Below are positions 10,200 to 22,129 of a stretch of DNA of 64,000 nt, piece after piece. A model generated the notes under the pieces. That model saw only the letters and a program-made list of their open reading frames with translations. It did no database searches and had not been told where the DNA came from. The stretch comes from Hygrocybe punicea (taxonomy: Eukaryota; Basidiomycota; Agaricomycetes; Agaricales; Hygrophoraceae): contig OY744467.1 of assembly GCA_963556145.1 (NCBI GenBank), positions 4,960,001-5,024,000 of the forward strand. Direction: 5' to 3'. Numbering within the stretch: the stretch's first letter is position 1; each line of letters begins with the position of its first letter. A program made the position numbers and the translations under genes.

Positions 10200-11967
10200 T
10201 GTGCATTTGCCTATGCACAAGATAAACCAGAAGAACTGGAAATCACTGATGACTTGGAGGGGGAACAAGAGACCCAGCTTGATGCCACTCTTGAGGATGA
10301 AGATGGTGATACCCACATGTCAGATATGCGGGATGCTCTCCTCTGAGCTTCAAAAGGTGTGACTGAAAAGACTGATAGCGAGTATCAGAGGTGAGAAGGT
10401 CCAGTTATATGGTTGTTCTTTTCACTGACAACATCATGGTACAGGCTTATGAAACAATGTGAAAGTTTCCTAGTGACCAATGGCTCTATCAAGCAGGATG
10501 GGTCTTGTTTCTCCTCAAAGCCAAGCCAAGATGCTCCATGGTTCGCATCCTGGATTATGAGCTAGTGATTTTCAATTTAGACTAATTTTGCATGCTGATC
10601 ATGTACTTGTTTTTTTTTAATGCCTAGGTGTGATGAGATCTTGCTTGATGGATCAAGGAGACCAGCTACAGATGAATGAGGAACATATTCACATGCTCAG
10701 AAAATGTGTGCAGCAATGACTTATGCCTTTGATCATCTTCATGGGCTTGGAACAATGGCCTGGCATGAAAGTGGAAGTTCTGGAAGAATGGTTGGGAACC
10801 CATCTGTGTCCAATGTAGTATCAAGCTATATGGTAGGCCTGTGAAGAAGAAAGGTAAGCCAAGGTAATTATTTATTTTGATATATAAATGCTAAATTGCA
10901 TACTAAGGTTCAGGCAGGAGAGACTTCTACAAGTGCACATGCCATCACATCTGTCAGTCAGATTTTCCTCAGGATAATCCAAGCAATGATTTGTATCCTC
11001 TCCCTTGTAGGCAATGCCCACAAAATTGTTTGCTTTTAACCACCAAACCCACATCTGGGCCATCAAGGATTACACTCCAGGCTCCTGTGCACAGAAACAA
11101 AACCTCTCAAATATTCATCAATGGGGTGGTGGTCATACCCAGCATTTATTATAATAACACAAGCTGCTTACACAATTGCATTTCTGTGCTTATTGCACAT
11201 TGATGAAGTTCTGAAGATCCAGGCCCATGACATTGAGATTATCTCTGCAACCTGCTTCAAGCTCACTTTGCCCTTCCGAAAGACTAACCAATTTGGAGGT
11301 GAGTGTTTGTTTTCCTTTATAATATGACAATGTCTGCTGTGGCTCATTCCCATCATTAGAAATCCAATCATTTGTGCTGCATGCTCTGCCTCCCTCAGAG
11401 GCACATCTTTGCCCAATTTGTGCCCTTGCAGAGTGGTTAGTGGTGTCCAACATTACACAAGGTTACATATTTTGCAAGATTGCCTCTGGTGAGCGTGTTG
11501 CAGAGGCCAACCACCCCATGGTATGTACATGATTTCCTAGCATGTCACAGGCTGACATAAATATGAGCAGACCTCTGAACAATTTCTGGAATTTTTCTGA
11601 AACAATCTACTTGATGTTGGTGTTGACTCTTAATGGAACTCACTCCTTCTGGCATGGTGGTTGCCAGTACCTCTCATCAGAGCACCAATGGCCTATTTGC
11701 TGCATCTGTGAGTGGGGAGGATGGAGCACAGAGTTTACACACTTGACCATTGCCAAGTACCTCATCTCATCAAATGACAATCCCACAGAGAGGAGAGAAG
11801 ACTTTTTCAATCCCAACAATGTGCCAACACTCAAGTGCCCAGCATGTGGAGGAGACAGGGGTGGCAAGAAGGTTAAGTTCATGGAAGGTGATGGCCCTGG
11901 GCACCACAAGTGCTCAAAGTGTGGGCAATGTGGTCATTATGCAACAACTTGTAGCAAGAAAGCGTAA
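10200..11967 (+). pseudogene. Basidiomycete tyrosine recombinase (Crypton-like DNA breaking-rejoining enzyme), decayed
   Basis: A long decayed gene can be followed in order: acidic N-terminus (EELEITDDLEGEQ), a LMKQCESFLV block, GTYSHAQKMCAAMTYAF, HGLGTMAWHESG, GRMVGNPSVSNVVSSYM, a core AAYTIAFLCLLHIDEVLK, a block KLTLPFRKTNQFGG, PSEAHLCPICALAEWLV, then THSFWHGGCQYLS, CEWGGWSTEF, a candidate nucleophile Tyr in AKYLISSND, and a C-terminal CCHC-like cluster (CSKCGQCGHYATTC). It carries several stops (near 10345, 10557 and 10676) and introns. In relatives, as I remember them, catalytic Arg stands where this copy has His (LLHIDEVL) and Trp-His (HSFWHGG), so it should be inactive. It ends with TAA at 11965-11967. 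It is not clear where the surrounding element ends. Confidence 0.7.
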
Positions 11968-12479
11968 CCCATGAGCCTGCTTGTGTACAACAAATTGTGC
12001 CAGTATTGATGTAGTGTATGTAACTCTTTGAATCAGTCCTTCACATCAATAATAAGTGCATGCATCATGATATGACTTGAAATATAAGTACATGAGACTT
12101 CCTTGCAATTATGGCTGCAATAGGTCCAGCTTAGCCCTTGAACTCTAGCAAAACAAGTACATATGCTGTCCATGGTTCGGTTCAGTGCAGCCTTTTGCTG
12201 CACCTGCACTCAAACCTGTAGGGTTGGGTTTGTAGGCGTTCAGACCCATTTGTACTGGGTTCTGGGTGGGCATCCTGGACACCTCATGAACACCACACAC
12301 ATCAATTGACATGGATGTACATGTTCGCGAGGTAGTGGTTTGACTTGGGAAGGCAGGGGAGCTGTGCAGCATGAAGAGGGCGAGGACTTCTCGTCCTCGT
12401 TCCCCTTGTTGTCGCTGCCCACTTGTCCTCACTCGTCATTGCCCATCCTCCTTGTCACTTGGCCAGTTTGTGGGCATCA
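11968..12479. other. No gene seen
   Basis: Intergenic sequence with a minus-strand open frame of about 95 codons (12145-12432) that resembles nothing known to me and has no supporting motif. I see no RNA or repeat feature. Confidence 0.4.
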
Positions 12480-12920
12480 GCACTTTGCCATCTAGGTGGT
12501 TGATGCCATTGCGGTCCTCACCATGCAGGCGAATATGCAACTGACTTGACAGAACTGGTGTGGCCTTTGAGGGGACCAGCTATGATCTGGCCAGTCTTGA
12601 CATCCCAATTGCACACTGTCCTGTTGGAGGAACCATCTGGCAAATATGTAACTGACGAGACAAAACTGTGTGGTCTTCAAAGGGACCAGCTGCGATCTGG
12701 CCAGTCTTGATATCCCATATGCACATATTGTCCCAGCACTGGACAGAATTCGTTTCATTGTCCCAGTCTGGGTTGTAGTCATGGTCGCAGTCACAAACAG
12801 TTAGTACAACTTGGAAGGAGTTCTGGGAAAGTACCTTGGCCATATGTAGGTGCACTGCCTCCTGGCCTTGTTCTCCCTCATCGTCTTCATTGTCATGGGT
12901 GGCGACGATGTGGTGCAAAG
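12480..12920 (-). pseudogene. WD40-repeat protein fragment
   Basis: On the minus strand two decayed WD40 blades can be read with frame changes: one has DNMCIWDIKTGQIAAGPFEDH and a second about 110 bp later has NWDVKTGQIIAGPLKGHTSS. The pattern WD-x-KTG-x-x-x-GP-x-x-GH is the blade end typical of the NACHT-WD40 or beta-propeller arrays expanded in Agaricomycetes. Start, most blades and any N-terminal domain are missing, so it is a remnant. Flanks are non-coding. Confidence 0.5.
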
Positions 12921-13825
12921 GTGGTGATAGTGGCTAAAGTGGTGGTGGTAGCAGAGATAAAGGTGATGGTGGTTGATGTTGGCATTGGCCTCCTCATCCT
13001 TGGTGGTGGTGATCATTGCTGTCGCCATTTGCTAGGGCCCCATGTTGTTGAGTGGGACTCATCCACAGGAATAATATTGATGATTTATACCGAGAGCATA
13101 TGTAGATGCACAAGGGACTCACCTACAGGGAGCACCCTTCCTGGCAGCTCATCCTCATTGTAGTATATCAGGGGTGGTGGATTATGTGCAGGTCCTTGAA
13201 CTTTACTTGCGGCCACCTATATATTTGGCACTAGTCCAGTCATTGGATTGAGATGTAAGTATTGTAACATGCATGCCTGATTCAATAATGGGGGGAGCTA
13301 TGTTGGAGTGGTTGTGCCTGAGTCATCACGTGACCAGGCTCCCACAGTTGGTCCTAGTTAGTAGCATTCAGGATGTAGTAGTAAGTTCCAGTTCAGCCTT
13401 ATCCAGTCGTTCCACTGATTCCTGCATGAGCACCTGGGGAGGACCTCTCCAACGTGGACCCGAGCTCCCCTCCCCAAAAAGGAGATTTGTAAGCAGCTCC
13501 CCAAGGAGCCAAATAGATTATTCCTTGTTGAAAATATATTTCAAAACATTTTTTGAGACTTATATATTTGAAATGTATTTATGTGGTCCTGAAATTACTT
13601 TATGGGTGTAGTGAGGTGAGGTAATTATGTCTGCTAGATTTTCTTCAGAAGGAATGTATGTTACTTTGAAGATAACAGACATGACCTGATCCCTAGGAAA
13701 TGTCTATGTGCTTCATCAGTGCATGGAATTCCAGGTTGTATGATATAGCAATCATGGCCTGATTATTGTAGAATTGATGTCTCATCTGACCATAGGTCCA
13801 ATTCCTTCAATAAATTTCCATGCCA
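12921..13825. other. No gene seen; contains a dispersed-repeat copy
   Basis: Only short ORFs without recognisable content. The dispersed repeat at 13310-13475 is described separately. The remainder up to the foldback arm is AT-rich without visible features. Confidence 0.4.
13310..13475 (-). repeat. Dispersed repeat (CACGTGACCAGG family), copy 1
   Basis: Contains CACGTGACCAGGCTCCCACAG, then TAGTTAGTAGCATTCAGGATG, TAGTAG and later GAGGACCTCTCCAACGTGG. The same order occurs inverted or direct at about 46130-46265, 50340-50520 and 51379-51490, and more weakly at 7425-7560. It has no coding content; I regard it as an unclassified non-autonomous repeat. It matters here because one member was the target of the Tc1/mariner element. 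Confidence 0.6.
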
Positions 13826-14310
13826 AATTATTGCTATTTTCATATATAATGACATTTTGAAAAACAAATCTTTTAAAGAAGGAGGTCCTAGTAAAATGAT
13901 AACGTGTAAAATACTGCACCAAATTACATAGTCTGAGAGTGACAGTTTGTCTAAGTTCTAAGGGCAATCTTTCCCTCTATTTACAATTACAAAATATGTG
14001 TTATATAAAAAGTTATTGGCAAATTGTTGATTTGAGTCATTGCAACTTGTATAATGAATATACTTACAAGAAATGCTTGGATTGACATAGTTGTAGAGAG
14101 AAAGTTGTTCTATTTTTCAAGGGCTACAAGAACCCATACTGTGTTTTTCTGTACTTTGAAATTTTGCAGGAGAATTACACAAAAACAACCTCTGTATAAA
14201 TAACACTACAATAATCTACTAAAGTCCAAAATACAAGAAAACGCGGTATTGGCCCTTGTAGCCCTTGAAAAATAGAACAACTTCTGTATAAATAACATTA
14301 CAATAATCTA
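13826..14310. repeat. Foldback element, left part
   Basis: Starts with TTATTGCTATTTTC and extends through a 350-bp arm that is found inverted at 33268-33838. Within it 14090-14165 and 14218-14285 also form an inverted pair (arms around AAGTTGTTCTATTTTTCAAG), so the element folds on itself. It is split at 14310/14311 by the 19-kb Plavaka-type element. I could not find a convincing target duplication at the outer ends. Confidence 0.65.
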
Positions 14311-14945
14311 CATCAGGAAAACTCAATTTGTCTTAAGTAATCTTATTGAATCTTAACTCATCTTAAAATCAAAATTAAGACAATATAAGAAATTTTTCAT
14401 TAAGACAGAGAGTTCTTGAATCCAGGAGGGTGTCACCCTTGTTGCAAGTGAAAATCTTAAGTCAAGAGAAATCAAGAAAGGTAGATTGCTTAAGACAGCT
14501 AAGCCAGAATTAAGAAGACAAATTTAAGAAGAGTTCAAACCAACCAAGACACACAAAGATGACGCGATGCATCATAAGAAATGGTATCAAGAAAATTCAA
14601 GATTATAATAAGATGAAAAATAAGCACACATTTCAGAGAATTAAGAACCAGAACAATACGACATACTGCCAGAGACTCCGAGTCGGAGATGGTTCAAGGC
14701 TTCATTGCTAGTGTTCTTGGGAGAAAATGTGAGGCCATGCACTGCAGCCAGTAGCAAAGGGAAGGATGATGAGAATGTCAAGAAAGTTGTGAATCGGAAC
14801 TTGAAGATCAAAGAAATCAAAGGCAACAAACGACTTGAAAGCAAATCAAGGAAAGCATAATGGCTTGAGGGGGTATCAGGGAGCTGAATTGGAGTCCATT
14901 AATGCCGTCATGCAGTCATGGCGGTGCCACAGCCTGAGTGGTGTG

Positions 14946-17900
14946 TTATCCTGTTAACATAGTGACTGGTGAATAATAAGTATGTCGTGCATGCGAGAGA
15001 AAAAAACTACACTCTTTGTCAGAATCATCAGACACATCCCGGACACGGGCACGTTTGTCAACCATGTCAAGTTCATTGGTACCTGAGGTCATTGAGCCAA
15101 TGTTTCAGCTGCTATTCTTGACAAATTGCTGTGCTTTGTTGATGATCTTGTCGATTGATTGATCGCGAAACTCGTTGAGTGAAAGCAGATACTGCCAAGT
15201 GTTAGGACCCCAGTTTGCTTCGCCAAATGCAGTTGGCTTGTTTTATTCCTTGCTGGTCTCCGGATTGATTGCCCTGGTGATGGCTTTGGCCACTTTTAGA
15301 CCCCCCTCGCTGTCCACCAACTCAAGAGTAACATCCCCAGCCACCCACAATGTAAAGCCGCGTTCCACCTGCTGACAGGATTAGAATTTACAGCAATTAC
15401 TGGAAGTTCACATACAGCCGCCGCCGCAAGAGCAATTGCAACTTTGGGCTTCAATTTCTTGAGTTTGGGAACTTCAATACAGCCACGGACGGCATTGAAG
15501 TGGAAGGCAAGTGTCTGCAATATGAACTGGGAACAGAACGAACCCCGGTACTCCTGGGATCACATTAGCATCAGGAAATGACGAGGGACATGAACCGTAC
15601 CTCTGGGTTATCACTGTCTGCTTTAGAATAAAGGAACTTGAGATTCTCCAGCATTAGCGTTGCAAATGCCACACAGTCCTTGGTAGATCAAAGTTGGCAC
15701 CAGTTTCAAAAAAGTGGTTGATCATTGCCAAGGCAGTCGAGCCGAAGCCTGATCACCACTTGTAGACACGTTGCTTGGCCTGTGGTTGATGAGGTTAAGG
15801 ATCAATCTGAAGACATAGTTGACTTACGATGCAATAAACAGCCTGTTGGGTCTCGATTTGATATGTTATCTTTGGTTGGTTGTAGACTTGATTCCAGATG
15901 ATTTGCATGGCTCAAATGCCATCAACATCAGTGACACTCCAAGGATCATGGTAGCTAGCAACATAGCCAATGAAGGTCGGCACAAAGATATGGTGCCAGC
16001 GATTGGTGTCTTGACACCCATCGGGAAGATGAGAGTTATTAAACTCCACAGTGACACGGCTAACATGGTTAAGGCATTGCATGGGTACGGGTTTACCCGT
16101 GGTTATTCCAAAACGGGTAACAGCGGTTTGGGTACGGTGTTCAGGTTTGCACACCTTGTCCAAACCGTACCCGTTATCTGCGGGTGACGGGTTTTCATGG
16201 GTCTGTCAACCCAAGCCCCCCAGGTGGGTTTTTTCTTTCCTATTTACTTTATTTTCAATAATAATTTCTTTACTTTAGCTAAACTACAACTGTGACAAGC
16301 GCAAACAACAACAACAAGAAACTCACAGCAACGGCAACGACAACCGTTTTCAACAATGACACGGCAACAGGTGTGGGTGCCAGGGCACCCCAGGTAAGCT
16401 TTATTCATCTATTCTACCAATTACTCAAACACTTTTCTCACACCCTCGCGCCAAACGAACGCGAACATGGCAACAGCAACAAGCACATGGGACGCAGCCG
16501 AGAACGGGGACAACCAAGGCCGACCATGACAGCAAGAACGAGGACGACGGGGTAAACGAAGACAAGAACGACGACGGTGAGAACGGGAAGACGACGACAA
16601 AGCGACTACGATGACGGGAAGACGACAACGGGGGAACGGGACAACAAGGACAACAGAGACCGGGACAAGAACGACGACGGCAACGGGGACGACGATGGCA
16701 ACGGGGATGACAACAATGGCAACGGGGATGACAACAATGGCAACGGGGATGACAACAATGGCAACAATGAGGACCACGAGCACGGGAACGGGGACGGGGG
16801 GCAACGGACGACGGAAACGAGGCGGACGCCCATGGGACGTCCCCAGTGCCATCCAACCTCGCGAAAACACGGAGCGCATCAATTGACGTGCCCCCGTTCT
16901 TCGCGAGGTAGTCAGCACATGCGGACGCCCATGGAAAGTCCCCGGCCCCCATCCAACCTTGCGGAAACGGTTCCACTTCGCGAACACGCCCCGGCCGCGT
17001 CAATTGGCGTGCGGACACCCATGGAAAGTCCCCGGCCCCAATCCAACCTCGCGAAGACAGACGGGGCGCGTCAATTGACGCGTCCCCGTTCTTTGCGAGG
17101 TTGTTAGGATGGGACACGGCGGGTACCCGCAAATAACGGGTATGGTGTGTACCCGTCATCGGAAAGGGTACGGTTTCCACGGGTACGGGTCCGGTGTCAG
17201 GAAATCTGACCCGCGGTATACCCATGCAACGCCTTAAACATGGTCAGCCTTTAACTTTTTCAAAGGGCGATCATTTGCTTCAACTTTGACAAGTGCCTAA
17301 GTCAAATTTATCTTCGGTTCAATGGCAAATGGTTTATAAAAAAAGACGTGCCATGCTAGTGACCCTCTTGTTCCCTTTGATAGGACTGGACATTGCAGCT
17401 TCGCGCTCAAGACTCTCATCCTCATCCTCAAAACCACCAAGCTCATTGATGCTTCCAACAGCTGTGCTGGGTTCGTTTGAGGTGGCCGATGTTCCTACGC
17501 TGTTGCTAGATGTTGTCCTCGATTTGGCCGTGGTGCTAACAGCAAGTATGGAAGAACTTTTAACACTCTGCGTTGTGGACCTGCTGTTGGCCAGGACATC
17601 TGCCCTCCAATCCTGGACAAGTCCAGAGAGTTTCGTTTCAGAAGTGGACGACACCCTAAGGTTAAAAAAGAAAAGAGTAGACTCGTTGAGAATGAGCATG
17701 TGATGAGTGACTTACTTGAGTTTGCCCTTGTTACGCTTGTTCAAGTTGACAGCTGGTCCATCGTTCTCATCATGTGTCATATCACGATCACAAGACCAAT
17801 CCTAATCTATAAGTATAAACCCTGCATGAGCATGTAACTTGACATGTACACGTACCCTCTGTACTTCTCTGACATGAAGTGAGTTCCCATCAACACGAGT

Positions 17901-18467
17901 CAGATCACGAGATGGCTAAAATGGCACCAGATAAACATTCAAGTTCAGTGCTGATGAACTCATTCTTACCCCTTCTTTTCCCCCCCTGGTGGGTACTGCT
18001 TGATGTGCCACGTTGATTCGCTCCCTTGCCGTGACTTTCACTTTTTTTTTCTTTGGTGTTTCATCCTCGATGTCAGTAGGATCCCCACTTCCCTCTGGCT
18101 CGAGCCAGTCCGGTAGGGACGGTTCAGGCTCATTTGCATCAGGCTCATCCTCAGCATCTGGAATGATGGTGATTTTAGCATGAGTGCTTCTACGACGAAG
18201 AGGCTGAGCATGGTGAGGTAGAGGGGCTCGTCTAGCAGCATTTTTTATCTCTACATCTTCTTCCGCCATGTTATTTTCAAGGGTAGTGATGCGCTTGAAT
18301 TGTTCTTGTTGTGTGATTCATTTGGCCTCTTTTGCTTCTTCTTGAGATTTCCTGAACTCTTGCATCTCTGCCTGGGTACGTCGCTTTCGCTTTGGTACTT
18401 GCTCCCCAGGATGCTTATCAGCATTTGAAGTGTGAGTGGCGATATGATGCAAAGGTTGCTTGGACAT
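14946..18467 (-). pseudogene. Companion protein of the Plavaka-type element, broken
   Basis: Begins MSKQPLHHIATH at 18467, 190 bp upstream of the divergent transposase. Parts in order: a basic segment (PKRKRRTQAEMQEF), an acidic/basic linker with TPKKKKVKVTARERIN, a Ser/Thr-rich segment (17334-17659), then after the inserted hAT element the conserved block HIFVPTFIGYVASYHDPW, further blocks around 15300-15520 (LAFHFNAVRGCIEVPKLKK), and a Lys/Arg-Asp tail (DKRARVRDVSDDSDKE). The gene has introns. A TGA interrupts the first exon right after AKEAK, where CGA to TGA would explain it, and another stop follows VTDVDGI. The element at 16070-17236 sits between Lys-Ala-Asp-His-Val and Ser-Arg-Val-Thr. 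I have seen this family beside basidiomycete transposases but know no function. Confidence 0.55.
16070..17236. mobile_element. Non-autonomous hAT-type element in the companion gene
   Basis: Perfect 8-bp target duplication AACATGGT (16062-16069 and 17237-17244). Terminal inverted repeats TAAGGCATTGCATGGGTA and, as reverse complement of the end, TAAGGCGTTGCATGGGTA. Inside are GGGTAACGGGT-type words, a triplicated block (GATGACAACAATGGCAACGGG at 16704-16769), three copies of a CCTCGCGAA...CAATTG...TTCGCGAGG palindrome and a GGGTGCC...GGCACCCCAGGTAAGC block. It is open in several frames only because of low complexity. Confidence 0.9.
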
Positions 18468-18656
18468 GGTGATGGGAAGAAAGGAAGGTTTGTGAATTCC
18501 AACAGTTCAGTTCCCGCTTGTCAGACTTAATCATAAATTAGGTGCCAATTTTTATGGCGCCATCCGATTTTTGTGCACTGCTGGCAGGCACTGGCAACCT
18601 AAGGCCTTCATTTGGCTTCACATCGACCGCTACCATATTTACTTTTTCATTTTCTA
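18468..18656. promoter_or_regulatory. Divergent promoter region of companion gene and transposase
   Basis: The two genes start back to back 190 bp apart, so this stretch must carry both promoters. It contains a TAATCATAAATTAG AT-rich core but no canonical TATA box that I can defend. Confidence 0.45.
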
Positions 18657-21600
18657 ATGGCCCGACCTCATGATATGACTACTACAACAAGGCCTTTGAG
18701 ATCCCACAATCCCAACCACCTGCCATGTATATTTGTCAGCTGTCAGCGGTGGTTTCGAAATCAGGCAGGACTCACCAATCACGTTCGTTCCCGACACTCT
18801 CAGCAACAGTCCCAGCCAGCCGCTGGACCTACTCCGAGTTGCCCACCGCAGGTTCCACCATTATCTTCAGTCTCTAGTTCAGACTCGGAGGGACACAACA
18901 ATGTCGAAGTCAACTCCCAGCATAGAATGGAAGGCGACGACCCTGATCAAGATTTTGATGTTTATAATAATGGAGGTACCCCCCCTGCAACTCCGAGTGC
19001 CGATATTGGTGATGGTGACAACAATCACGTTCCGTCATCCAATGACTCGGAGGGGAATCACCCTCCCCCAAACCTATCGAATGCTATGAAAGATTTCCAT
19101 CCTTTGTTATATGGTGAGTGACCACATGATTGCTGGATTGTTAGGCTAAGAAAGTAATCCAGGGCAGCCTTGTGACGAACCTGGCAATGACACACCGCCA
19201 GATACCCCTCCACCGCCTCGCTGGCCCCATGCCGATCCAAACGACTGGACCCCCTACTCCGACCATGTTGGTTTTGAAACTGGCGAGTTTCTCTACTGCC
19301 GCGAGCAGATGTCCACTGGCAATATTGACCAGCTACTTGATCTCTGGGCATCGACATTGTTCAAGCAAGATGACCAACCACCCTTTCGAGACCACCGGGA
19401 TTTATATGATACCATTGACTCGACACCACTTGGTGATGTGCCCTGGCAAAGTTTTACCATGAGTTACAATGGTGAACTACCGGACAGTGAAGTTCCTGCA
19501 TGGATGAACAGTGGATATGATGCCTGGTACCAGGACCCTCGTACGGTTATACGCAACATGCTTGGTAATGCTGATTTCGATGGCGAGATCGATTATGCTC
19601 CATTTCATGAATTCGATGCCAATGGCGAACAGCAATACAAAAATTTGATGTCAGGCGACTGGGCCTGGAAACAAGCAGTAAGTCTGTTATCTCACCGCAC
19701 TTTTGATATCTGATTATGTTGTCTTCAAGGATATTATTGCTGAGGATCCCATCACTCATGGCGCCATGTTTGTGCCCATTATCCTTGGCAGTGACAAGAC
19801 CACAGTTTCTGTTGGCACCAGAAACAATGAATATTACCCACTTTATGCATCTATTGGAAATGTTCACAATAATGTGTGCTGTGCACACCACAATGCTCTT
19901 GCTTTAATAGGGTTTCTTGCCATCCCGAAGTGTAAGTCATATTTGGTACATTTTGGTGAAATGGCACTGAAAAAGACGTAACCAATAAGAAGTACCTGAA
20001 TGATGTGAATTTCCACAAATTCCACCGTCAGCTCTTCCATTCCTCCCTTTCCCAAATTCTTCAGTCTCTTAAGGCTGGGATGACGACTCCTGAAGTTACT
20101 CGGTGCCCGGATGGCCACTTTCGACGTGTGATATATGGCCTTGGACCATATATTGCCGATTATCCTGAACAGGCTCTCCTTTCATGCATCGTTCAAGGCT
20201 GGTGTCCACGGTAAGTCACCCCTTGGCTTTGATTTATTTTATTCTAAACCTTGGATTCTTAGGTGCAGAGCACCACGCCAAGACCTTTACAGCGAGCCTG
20301 ATGGGGGACACCGGTCCCATGAGCATACAGATTTACTGGTCGAAACATTGGAAGTAGGTGTTTTATGGGATGAGTTTGGTGTTGTTGGCGATGTAACTGT
20401 GAGTAGCATAGATATTGTTCGCTATGAGTCATTGCTTACATTCTATTGATGCCCAGCCATTTACAAATGATTTTCCACAAGCTGACATACATGAGCTCAT
20501 CGCTCCGGACCTTCTCCACCAAGTCGTCAAAGGCACGTTTAAGGATCATTTGGTCACATGGGTAGAAGATTACCTTATTCAGGCCCATGGCCCAGCACAA
20601 GCTAATGAAATATTAGATGACATTGATCATCAGTCTGTTGACCATTCTTTTACCATTTTTACGTCTCACTAATTATACTGAATCAGTATTGCGGACATTG
20701 CTCCCTTTTCTGGTCTATGGCAATTCCCACAGGGTCAAGGTTTCAAACAATGGACCGGGGATGACTCTAAAGCCTTGATGAAGGTTTGTATGCCGCAAGT
20801 TTGATTTCTATCAGTCTAATTTGCCGAAACTTCAGGTGTACCTTCCAGCAATTGAAGGGCATGTACCTCAGGACATGGTCCGCACATTTAGTGCCTTTTT
20901 GGATTTCTGTTACCTTGCTTGGTGCAATATTCACACCCAAACAAGCCTTCAACAGCTGGAGGATGCAGTTGAACGATTCCATAAGCATCGCGTCATCTTC
21001 CAGACAACCGGAGTTCGTCCCACTGAATTTTCCCTTCCACGACAACACTCTCTTATTCATTACCTCCACCTTATTCAGATGTTTGGTGCGCCAAATGGCT
21101 TGTGTTCCTTGATTACAGAATCAAAACACATCAAGGCTGTCAAGGAACTGTGGTGGTGGTCAAGTCATTACGAAGCCCTCGGGCAAATGCTGCTGACGAA
21201 TCAGTGGCTCGACAAAATTGCAGCAAGTCGTGTTGATTTTACTAGTCGAGGAATGCTCAATGGTACCTGTCTTTCCACTGCTATCTCTCTAGCCAGTAAG
21301 CAGCATCCACCAATGCGGCTGGCAAATTATTTAATGTGACACAGGGCAGGATCAAGGTCACAATCCCAATGACACCACTCACAACTCTGTTGACCAAGAT
21401 GACGAGGATGATGATGAGGAGGATGGAGCTGTTGCTGGGCCAACTGTCCTTGCACAGGTTGATCTCGCCAGGACCGTCTATAAACGATATTGGGTGGAAC
21501 AGCTAGCCACCAAATTCAATGTCCCCCATTTTCCCATTCTTATGTGCCAGTTTCTCTATGATCAGCTTCACCTCAATGGCCCTCTAACGTCTTCTGAAGT

Positions 21601-22129
21601 TCCACTCACTGCCTGCCTATCCTTTGATGGGAAGGTTGCTGTTTACCTATCGGCTGTTGCCATGTATTATGCACCTAGTGATCCCAGTGGGATTGGTGGT
21701 ATGCGTTGTGAACGTATTTGTGCAACCCCCTCGTGGCGAAAGGGCCCATCTCGATATGACTGTGTGCTTGTGAACTCAAATCAGGACCTTGAAGGCATGC
21801 GTGGTCTCAACATCGCACATGTATTGTGTTTTTTTTCTTTCAATTTCCGTGGTACTACCTATCCCTGTGCCCTGATCCGTTGGTTCTCACACATCGGCGA
21901 TGGACCTGATGTTGACACCGGCATGTGGATGGTGAAACCCACACCAAATGCTGATGGACCCCTCGCTGTCATTCACCTTGACTGTGTGGTCCATGCTGCA
22001 CATCTCATTGGAGTATATGGCAATAGTTTTTTACCACCTGGTTTTCATTTTTCTCGCTCTCTTGACAGTTTTCGAACATTCTATGTCAACAAATATGCTG
22101 ATCATCACATGTTTGAATCTGTATTTTAA
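18657..22129 (+). CDS. Plavaka-type transposase, multi-exon
   Basis: The protein starts MARPHDMTTTT. An N-terminal C2H2 finger follows (C-x4-C-x12-H-x4-H, from CIFVSC), then an acidic linker, the block DWTPYSDHVGFETGEFLY, a DSTPLGDVPWQSF block, EIDYAPFHEFDANGEQQY, SGDWAWKQA, GAMFVPIILGSDKTTVSV, NEYYPLYASIGNVHNN, PDGHFRRVIYGLGPYIADYP, a Cys pair (WCPRC), DIHELIAPDLLHQVVKGTFK, and the C-terminal part with FDGKVAVYLSA and FYVNKYADHH. This order is that of basidiomycete Plavaka transposases. Short introns are clear at 19114-19162 (GTGAGT...CCAG) and 19678-19729 (GTAAGT...AAG), with further ones near 19935, 20213, 20390, 20630, 20785 and 21297. The reading frame looks largely intact after splicing, but many conserved Arg positions are Trp, Cys or His (for example KELWWWSSHYEAL), so activity is doubtful. 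Confidence 0.8.

Noticed and set aside
16425..17225. 266-codon minus-strand ORF with His-Cys repeats resembling a metal-binding protein
   Set aside because: It lies wholly in a non-autonomous element; the periodicity comes from 21-bp repeats at 16704-16769.
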